Assembly (NCBI GenBank): GCA_964500965.1
Contig: CAZCQZ010000033.1
Span: 1 to 22,704, forward strand
Reading direction: 5' to 3'
DNA length: 22,704 nucleotides
Origin: JAISGQ01 sp964500965
Lineage (GTDB): Bacteria > Bacillota > Clostridia > Oscillospirales > Acutalibacteraceae
Position 1 is the stretch's first letter; each line of letters begins with the position of its first letter. A model generated the notes under the pieces. The model saw nothing but the letters and a program-made list of their open reading frames with translations. It did no database searches and was not told the origin of the DNA. The translations under genes and the position numbers were made by a program. Positions 13,435 through 19,458 of the stretch are shown here, one piece after another.

Positions 13435-15966
13435 TTAAGCTGTAACGATATTTGCATCGGACTGCAAATTCAGGTATTCAACCGCTTCCTCACGCATCTT
13501 GTATTTGAGTATTTTACCTGCTGCGTTCATGGGGAAGCCGTCAACAAAACGGACATATTTAGGGCATTTGTGTTTTGCCATGTTTGCAAGACAAATTTCT
13601 TTTATTTCCGCTTCGGAGGATTCTTCACCCTCATTCAGCACAATACATGCCATAACTTCCTCACCGTACTGCTTATCGGGAACGCCTATGACCTGCACGT
13701 CCTTGACTTTGGAAATGGTATAGAGAAAATCCTCAATTTCTTTGGGGTAAATATTTTCACCGCCGCGGATAATCATGTCCTTAATGCGTCCGGTTATCTT
13801 ATAATAACCGTTTTCAAGCCGTTTTGCAAGGTCGCCGGAATGAAGCCAGCCGTCCTCGTCAATTGCGGCGGCGGTTGCTTCGGGCATTTTGTAATAGCCT
13901 TTCATAATATTGTAACCACGTGCGCAAAATTCTCCGTCAACGCCGTCGGGGACTTCCTCACCGGTATCGGGGTCAACAATTTTTGTTTCTACAGCAAACA
14001 TGGACTGTCCGACAGTGGTACAGCGCAGCTCCAGAGGGTCGGTGGTTTTTGACATTGTTGTAGCCGGAGAAGCTTCGGTTTGACCGTATGTAATGCAAAT
14101 TTCGGGCATATGCATCTTCTCCACAACTTCCTCCATGACCTTAATAGGGCAGGGAGAGCCTGCCATAATTCCCGTTCTCATGTGAGAAAAATCGGTTTTT
14201 TCAAAGTCGGCATGGTTGAGCATGGCGATAAACATGGTGGGAACGCCGTGGAAGCAGGTGATTTTTTCCTTGTTGATACAGTTAAGACCCTTTTTGGGAG
14301 AAAACGCCGGAATCGGTGACATTGTGACACCGTGGGTCATTGAAGCGGTCATGGCAAGCACCATGCCGAAGCAGTGAAACATGGGAACCTGTATCATCAT
14401 GCGGTCGGCAGTGGAAAGGTCCATGCAGTCTCCGATTGCCTTGCCGTTGTTGACAACATTATAATGAGTCAGCATAACGCCTTTGGGGAAGCCTGTTGTG
14501 CCGGAGGTGTACTGCATGTTGCAGACATCATGCTTGTTGAGCATGGCGGCACGGCGGTAAACGGCGTCAATGCCGGTTTTCTCCGCCATTGCAAGAGCCT
14601 CGTCCCAGGTCATACAGCCGGGCTGTTTTGATTCAACGGTTATGATGTTTCTGAGGAACGGAAGCTTGCGCGAGTGTATGGGAGTGCCGGATTCATGCTC
14701 TGCAAGCTCAGGTACAAGCGAGTTGATGATTTCAATATAATTTGAATCCTTGTAGCCGTCAACCATGACGAGAGTGTGAGTGTCGGACTGGCGCAGCAGA
14801 TATTCAACCTCATGCTTTTTGTATGCGGTGTTCACCGTAACCAGAACCGCGCCGATTTTAACGGTAGCCCAAAATGTAATGTACCAGGCAGGAACATTGG
14901 TTGCCCATATGGAAACATGGTCGCCCTGCTTTACGCCCATGGAGATAAGGGCACGGGCAAAGGTGTCCACATCATCGCGAAATTCGGTATACGTTCTGGT
15001 GTAATCACATTCTGTATAGCGAAAAGCGTACTGATTGGGAAATTCCTCACACATGCGGTCAAGCACCTGAGGAAAAGTCATGTCGATAAGCTGATTTTTA
15101 GGCCAAACGTAGCAGCCTGTTCCGAGATTATTCGGAATGAGCCGACCGGCAGACTGAGTATTGCCGAGATATTGTTCCATGAAATGGGCAAAGTGGGGGA
15201 ATACAATACCTGCATCGGAAAGCTCAGGAGCATACTGCTTGAGCCATTCGAGGGATATGTAGCCCTCATAGTTCAGAGAACGCAGTGCTTTCATATAGTC
15301 CGCCATGGGGGGCAAATCGCCCTCACCGACCAGCTTGTATACAACCTTGCCGTTCTCCTCAACGGAATCTTTGATATGAACGTGCTTAATGTAAGCACCG
15401 AGATTTGTTATGGTAGTTTCGGGAAGCTCACCGTTGAAACGGTAGGGGTGGTTAAAATCCCAAAGAGCGGCAACATTGTCGCTGGCGATTCTTGAAAGAA
15501 CATCGGCAAGCCGCTTTGTATCGGAATAAACGCCGTTAGTCTCAATAAGAAGCGTTACTCCGGCTTCCTGAGCAATAGGTGCAAGCAGCTTCATCGGTTT
15601 GATAACGCATTCGTCATCAAAATCGGTGGTAGGTTCTGCAGTAAGGTCACCGAGAACACGGATATAGGGAGTGCCGAGAGCCTTAGCCAAAGCAATATAC
15701 TTTTTCAATTCCTCAACGGTTTCACTGTGCTTTTCTTTAAACCGCAAAGCGCATCCGGAGGAAAGACAGCATATTTCAAGCTTAAGCTTTTTAAGCTGAG
15801 CGACGGTTTTTTCGAGATTTTCGGGGGCAAAGGGAGATTTTACGGCGAAAATGTCCTCGCCCATACCTCTCATTTCAATTCCGTGAAAGCCGAAATCCTT
15901 TGCCAGAGAATAAATATCTGCCCAGGAATAACCGGGACAGCCCAGTGTGGAAAACGATATTTTCAA
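13435..15966 (-). CDS. Fusion: sugar-phosphate isomerase TIM barrel plus acyl-CoA synthetase
   Basis: One 843-residue frame joins two enzymes. Residues 1-265 form a xylose-isomerase-like (IolE/AP-endonuclease-2) TIM barrel, opening KISFSTLGCPGYSW, with the usual metal ligands Glu142 (LIETNG), Asp170 (LWDFNHP), His195/His197 (KHVHIKD) and Glu240 (SLEW). Residues 280-840 form an AMP-dependent acyl-CoA synthetase: P-loop YTSGTTGFPKG (486-496), YGQTE (627-631), HSGDL (709-713), the KITGRIKDMIIRGGENIYPKEIE hinge and catalytic Lys818 (AAGKILK). Both active sites look intact. The start is probably the TTG at 15966, nine bases after AGGAAGG; an ATG at 15975 lies directly against that site with no spacing. 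The ligase resembles medium-chain or general fatty-acid CoA ligases. The reason for coupling it to an isomerase/epimerase domain is not evident. The gene stands alone. Confidence 0.9.
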   Translation of the reverse strand: MKISFSTLGCPGYSWADIYSLAKDFGFHGIEMRGMGEDIFAVKSPFAPENLEKTVAQLKKLKLEICCLSSGCALRFKEKHSETVEELKKYIALAKALGTPYIRVLGDLTAEPTTDFDDECVIKPMKLLAPIAQEAGVTLLIETNGVYSDTKRLADVLSRIASDNVAALWDFNHPYRFNGELPETTITNLGAYIKHVHIKDSVEENGKVVYKLVGEGDLPPMADYMKALRSLNYEGYISLEWLKQYAPELSDAGIVFPHFAHFMEQYLGNTQSAGRLIPNNLGTGCYVWPKNQLIDMTFPQVLDRMCEEFPNQYAFRYTECDYTRTYTEFRDDVDTFARALISMGVKQGDHVSIWATNVPAWYITFWATVKIGAVLVTVNTAYKKHEVEYLLRQSDTHTLVMVDGYKDSNYIEIINSLVPELAEHESGTPIHSRKLPFLRNIITVESKQPGCMTWDEALAMAEKTGIDAVYRRAAMLNKHDVCNMQYTSGTTGFPKGVMLTHYNVVNNGKAIGDCMDLSTADRMMIQVPMFHCFGMVLAMTASMTHGVTMSPIPAFSPKKGLNCINKEKITCFHGVPTMFIAMLNHADFEKTDFSHMRTGIMAGSPCPIKVMEEVVEKMHMPEICITYGQTEASPATTMSKTTDPLELRCTTVGQSMFAVETKIVDPDTGEEVPDGVDGEFCARGYNIMKGYYKMPEATAAAIDEDGWLHSGDLAKRLENGYYKITGRIKDMIIRGGENIYPKEIEDFLYTISKVKDVQVIGVPDKQYGEEVMACIVLNEGEESSEAEIKEICLANMAKHKCPKYVRFVDGFPMNAAGKILKYKMREEAVEYLNLQSDANIVTA

Positions 15967-16040
15967 GTGAAGCATCCTTCCTGTTTGTGTACGTCTTTAT
16001 GATTTTAGCACTACAACGCGGTAAATTCAATAGATATTTT

Positions 16041-16082
16041 AAACATAAAATAAATGCACCCGGTTTAAAGAAGAAACCGGGT
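16041..16082 (-). terminator. Terminator of the PAP2 gene
   Basis: ACCCGGTTT (16058-16066) and AAACCGGGT (16074-16082) form a perfect nine-bp stem. On the minus strand, GCATTTATTTTATG follows the hairpin. It lies 12 bases past the PAP2 stop codon and also separates that gene from the fusion gene downstream on the same strand. Confidence 0.8.
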
Positions 16083-16093
16083 ACATCAAAGCG

Positions 16094-16768
16094 TCACGCA
16101 TTTTTAAAGCGCGACTTCCACCAGCTCCCGTAGGCAATAAATTCTGCAAGCAGACCGAGGGGTATAGCCGCAAGAAAATCAATAAACGAATGTTGCTTTA
16201 TAAACATTGTGGAAAGACAGATTATCACTACGAGAATCACGATGAATATTTTAAAGGGCTTTGACACGTCCTTTTCTTTAAGCCAGGCGGAAGCAATGCC
16301 GAAAGAATAGGCGCAGTGCAGAGAGGGGCAAACGCCAGTGCTGGTATCAACCGAATAAAGAAGTCCTACTATATCCGTAAAGAAATTGTCGCGGGGAAAT
16401 TCCGCCGGACGAAGAAGCTGTACAGACGGATAAATTATGTAAACAGCCATTGCAACAATCTGCGTTACGATAATGTAGATTTGAAGCCGCTTGAAGCTGT
16501 CAACATTATATAAGAAAAAATACAGCAGTGAGAAAAACACAAGCAGATACCACCCTACATAGGGGATAACAAAATATTCGCAGAAAGGTATAATATCGTC
16601 AATGCGGCTGTGAATGACATGGCATTTTTCAACCGGTATAAGGTTTTCGGTGAGAATGTAAAGAATAAAATACCCAATCCAACCCCAAAGCAGTTTTAAA
16701 TGCGAAAATTGCGGCTCATTAAGCCTTGAGAGCTTGAAGCTTTTATAATCAACGACCGGTTTTTTCAT
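16094..16768 (-). CDS. PAP2-superfamily membrane phosphatase
   Basis: This 224-residue polytopic protein has about six membrane segments. The PAP2 catalytic motifs are present: LLRPAEFP (Arg120-Pro121) for C1, CPSLHC (Ser149, His151) for C2 and KQHSFIDF (His193, Asp197) for C3. The KQHxxxD form without SR resembles the PAP2_3 / inositolphosphotransferase-like branch. The superfamily dephosphorylates lipid phosphates, including undecaprenyl pyrophosphate (BcrC, PgpB). The start is the ATG at 16768, seven bases after AAGAGGTAG on the minus strand; an ATG at 16792 lacks such a site. It is divergent from a two-component system and ABC transporter, with an inverted repeat over its promoter. The substrate is not determined by sequence. 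Confidence 0.88.
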   Translation of the reverse strand: MKKPVVDYKSFKLSRLNEPQFSHLKLLWGWIGYFILYILTENLIPVEKCHVIHSRIDDIIPFCEYFVIPYVGWYLLVFFSLLYFFLYNVDSFKRLQIYIIVTQIVAMAVYIIYPSVQLLRPAEFPRDNFFTDIVGLLYSVDTSTGVCPSLHCAYSFGIASAWLKEKDVSKPFKIFIVILVVIICLSTMFIKQHSFIDFLAAIPLGLLAEFIAYGSWWKSRFKNA

Positions 16769-16807
16769 TATAACTACCTCTTTCCAAAACACATATCCCG
16801 TAAGAAC

Positions 16808-16842
16808 TTTCGCATAAAACTATACCACAAAATTATGCGAAA
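16808..16842 (-). promoter_or_regulatory. 10-bp inverted repeat bracketing the PAP2 -10 box
   Basis: TTTCGCATAA (16808-16817) and TTATGCGAAA (16833-16842) are perfect inverted repeats separated by 15 bases. Between them, on the minus strand, lies TATAGT (16824-16819), a good -10 element, with no clear -35 upstream. A promoter weak at -35 and bracketed by a dyad is typical of a regulated promoter. The adjacent response regulator is an obvious candidate binder, by inference. Confidence 0.6.
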
Positions 16843-16902
16843 AACCGTGTATTTTCGGGGGAGAAATAATGAACAAATTATTTAAAAAGATTAAATGCTC
16901 TA

Positions 16903-16932
16903 TTGACAGAACGGCGGTACGTGTAGAATAAT
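16903..16932 (+). promoter_or_regulatory. Promoter for the two-component operon
   Basis: A consensus TTGACA (16903-16908) is followed by TAGAAT (16924-16929, spacer 15) or AATAAT (16927-16932, spacer 18). Neither spacing is ideal, which may suit an activator-dependent promoter. Transcription would start near 16938, with a very short leader. Confidence 0.55.
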
Positions 16933-16960
16933 ATTATACAAGTTAAAGAAGGTGTTGATT

Positions 16961-17632
16961 ATGACAAAAATACTGCTGGTTGAGGACGATAAAAGCATAG
17001 TGGCGAACCTCAGCGAAATTCTTGCAACAGAGGGATATTCCGTAAAAAGCGCGTCCGGGCAGACGGAAGCGTTGAAGCTGGCAAACGATGAACATTTCGA
17101 CCTTGTATTGCTTGATATTTCCCTTTCGGAGGGAAACGGTTTTGCGGTGTGCCGAGCGATAAAATCGGAATACAATATCCCAGTGATATTTTTGACTGCT
17201 TCCGGTGACGAATACAGCACCGTTACAGGCTTTGAGCTTGGAGCAGATGATTATATAGCAAAGCCGTTCAGACCACGCGAGCTGGTGACGAGAATTAAAA
17301 ATATACTGCGGCTGACCGGCTGTACCGATTCGGTAATAACGCTCGGAAGCGTAACGGTTGATACGATTAAAGGAACTGCGAGCAAAAACGGAAAGGATTT
17401 GTACCTTTCGGCTTTGGAGTACCGACTTTTGCTTGTATTCCTGAACAATCGCGGTGCTGTGTTGTCCAGGACACAGCTCTTAGAAGCAATTTGGGATATT
17501 GCCGGTGACTTTGTAAACGACAATACGCTGACAGTTTACATAAAACGGCTAAGAGATAAAATTGAAGATGATTCGCAGAATCCGACAATAATCAAAACTG
17601 TTCGCGGACTGGGATATAAGGTGGATATGTAA
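16961..17632 (+). CDS. OmpR/PhoB-family response regulator
   Basis: This 223-residue protein has an N-terminal receiver domain (1-118) with acidic pocket Asp9/Asp10, phosphoacceptor Asp52 (LLDISL), Thr79 and Lys101 (IAKPF), then a winged-helix DNA-binding domain (about 125-223, ending TVRGLGYKVDM). Length is normal. The ATG at 16961 is chosen because AAGAAGGTG ends six bases upstream; an in-frame GTG at 16952 falls within that site. Its stop overlaps the kinase ATG by one base (TAATG), so the two are translationally coupled. It probably activates the downstream ABC genes and perhaps the divergent PAP2 gene. Confidence 0.95.
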   Translation: MTKILLVEDDKSIVANLSEILATEGYSVKSASGQTEALKLANDEHFDLVLLDISLSEGNGFAVCRAIKSEYNIPVIFLTASGDEYSTVTGFELGADDYIAKPFRPRELVTRIKNILRLTGCTDSVITLGSVTVDTIKGTASKNGKDLYLSALEYRLLLVFLNNRGAVLSRTQLLEAIWDIAGDFVNDNTLTVYIKRLRDKIEDDSQNPTIIKTVRGLGYKVDM

Positions 17633-18636
17633 TGGGATTTTTAAGAAATAATGAGGTCAGAAAGGCACTTCTGATTGACATAATTATATCAACGGCGGCA
17701 ACAATTGCCGCATTCATATGGAACAAGCCCTTTGGCGTATATGTTTTGCTTTTGTGCATCGTGTTGACCGTTGTACACGGTTTGTCAACATACATGCGGT
17801 ACAGGCGTATTTCCGAGTTTTCCGCAGATATAGACCGCATACTTCACGGATATGACGAGGGTACGAAGCTAAACAGCTATGTGGAGGGAGAGCTGGGCAT
17901 TTTGCAAAGCGAGGTGCGGAAAATGACGGTGCGGCTGAGAGAGCAACGGCAGCAGCTCACAAACGATAAGCTGTACCTTGCGGATTCGATTGCGGATATT
18001 TCTCACCAGATAAGAACGCCGCTGACCTCAATAAATCTGCTTGTTCACAGGCTGTCCGAGCCGGGGCTGACAGAAGAAAAAAGAACACGTCTGTTTCACG
18101 AGCTTATGGGATTGCTTTCGCGTATAGACTGGCTAATCACCGCATTGCTGAAAATATCGAAAATTGATGCCGGAACAGTAAAGTTTAAGCGTGACAGTGT
18201 ACAGTTTTCGGAGCTGATAGAAAAAGCGTCCGAGCCGTTGCTTGTTCCCATTGAGGTGCGTGAACAGCACCTTGTAATTGATGCAAAGGGCGAGTTTACA
18301 GGGGATATTTCGTGGACGCAGGAGGCAATAGGAAATATTCTGAAAAACTGCATGGAGCATACACCCAATGGCGGCAGGATAGAAGTAAGCACAGCGGAAA
18401 ACGCTCTTTACGGCGAAATCATAATTTCCGATAACGGTAGCGGTATAGATAAAGAGGATTTACCCCACATTTTTGAACGTTTTTACAAGGGCAAAAATTC
18501 CGATGATAAAAGCTTCGGCATAGGTCTGGCTTTGGCAAGAATGATAATTACCGCTCAAAACGGAACGGTAAAAGCTGAAAATATAATGACCGGCGGCGCG
18601 CGTTTTACGATACGTTTTTATAAAGGGACGGTTTAA
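17632..18636 (+). CDS. Sensor histidine kinase, short-loop (intramembrane-sensing type)
   Basis: This 334-residue kinase has two membrane helices at about 12-30 and 34-52 joined by only a few residues (NKPFG), so there is no extracellular sensor domain. That is the hallmark of BceS-type intramembrane-sensing kinases, which receive their signal from a partner ABC transporter. The HisKA helix carries ISHQIRTPLTS with phosphorylated His125. The ATPase domain shows the N-box (NILKNCMEH, about 235-243), G1 SDNGSGID (266-273), the F-box FERFYKG and G2 GIGLALA (296-302). It forms one operon with the response regulator and lies 138 bases before the ABC genes. Signals are probably cell-wall-active peptides, by analogy with Bce systems. 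Confidence 0.93.
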   Translation: MGFLRNNEVRKALLIDIIISTAATIAAFIWNKPFGVYVLLLCIVLTVVHGLSTYMRYRRISEFSADIDRILHGYDEGTKLNSYVEGELGILQSEVRKMTVRLREQRQQLTNDKLYLADSIADISHQIRTPLTSINLLVHRLSEPGLTEEKRTRLFHELMGLLSRIDWLITALLKISKIDAGTVKFKRDSVQFSELIEKASEPLLVPIEVREQHLVIDAKGEFTGDISWTQEAIGNILKNCMEHTPNGGRIEVSTAENALYGEIIISDNGSGIDKEDLPHIFERFYKGKNSDDKSFGIGLALARMIITAQNGTVKAENIMTGGARFTIRFYKGTV

Positions 18637-18697
18637 AACACAAAGAAGTGCAGACAGTAACGGCATATGAACAGCGCAATAATCCAAAGTGACGTTT

Positions 18698-18726
18698 TTG
18701 TTATTTTCAAGTCACCGAGCTGTAAT
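18698..18726 (+). promoter_or_regulatory. Candidate promoter and dyad before the ABC genes
   Basis: TTGTTA (18698-18703), 17 bases, TGTAAT (18721-18726) is a moderate promoter. It is overlapped by an inverted repeat, GTGAC (18689-18693) and GTCAC (18711-18715), that brackets the -35 box. A separate promoter here would let phosphorylated regulator induce the transporter. A TTGACA at 18729 lacks a -10 partner. Confidence 0.4.
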
Positions 18727-18774
18727 ATTGACAAAATACAATAAGCTTGCAAACCACGAAAAGGAGTAATAGTT

Positions 18775-19458
18775 ATGGAAATTTTAAGAGTGGAAAATCT
18801 TTGCAAGACCTACGGAAAGGGCGAAAATCAGGTGAAAGCACTTGACAACGTGTCCTTTACCGTAAACAAAGGCGAGTTTATTGCTATTATCGGACCGTCA
18901 GGTTCGGGAAAATCAACACTGCTTCATATTCTCGGCGGTGTTGACAAGCCGACAGGGGGTAAGGTTTACCTTGACGACTGTGACGTATATGCTCAAAATG
19001 ACGAACAGCTTGCTATTTTCCGCCGCAGACAGGTGGGCTTGATTTATCAGTTTTATAATCTCATACCTGTTTTAAATGTCACGGAAAACATAATCCTGCC
19101 GGTGCTTATGGACGGTCAAAAGGTCAACAAAGAGCGTCTCGGTGAGCTCATAAATATTTTAAATCTGGGCGGCAGGGAGAATCATCTGCCCAATCAGCTA
19201 TCCGGCGGACAACAACAGAGAGTGTCAATAGGCAGGGCGTTGATGAATGCTCCGGCTGTAGTGCTTGCCGATGAGCCTACGGGAAATCTTGATTCAAAGA
19301 ACAGTCAGGAAATAGTGGAACTGCTGAAAGCTTCAAACAAGAAATACAATCAAACCCTTATCATTATAACTCATGATGAAAATATTGCGTTACAGGCAGA
19401 CAGAATAATTGCCATTGAAGACGGAAAAATCACCCGTGACGAGGTGATACGCAAATGA
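18775..19458 (+). CDS. ABC transporter ATP-binding protein (MacB/LolD/BceA class)
   Basis: This 227-residue ATPase has all catalytic motifs: Walker A GPSGSGKS (40-47), Q-loop Gln92 (IYQFYNLIPVL), signature LSGGQQQR (142-149), Walker B VVLADEP (162-168), D-loop GNLD (170-173) and switch His200. The QFYNLIP and DEPTGNLDS strings are typical of ATPases that pair with FtsX-domain permeases in mechanotransmission or peptide-detoxification transporters. AAGGAG stands nine bases before the ATG. The stop overlaps the permease start (ATGA), so the two subunits are coupled and made in fixed ratio. Confidence 0.95.
   Translation: MEILRVENLCKTYGKGENQVKALDNVSFTVNKGEFIAIIGPSGSGKSTLLHILGGVDKPTGGKVYLDDCDVYAQNDEQLAIFRRRQVGLIYQFYNLIPVLNVTENIILPVLMDGQKVNKERLGELINILNLGGRENHLPNQLSGGQQQRVSIGRALMNAPAVVLADEPTGNLDSKNSQEIVELLKASNKKYNQTLIIITHDENIALQADRIIAIEDGKITRDEVIRK

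Noticed and set aside
13414..15495. Several plus-strand frames of 80-240 codons opposite the fusion gene
   Set aside because: They are antisense to a frame with unmistakable acyl-CoA synthetase and isomerase motifs, and they show no domain signature of their own.
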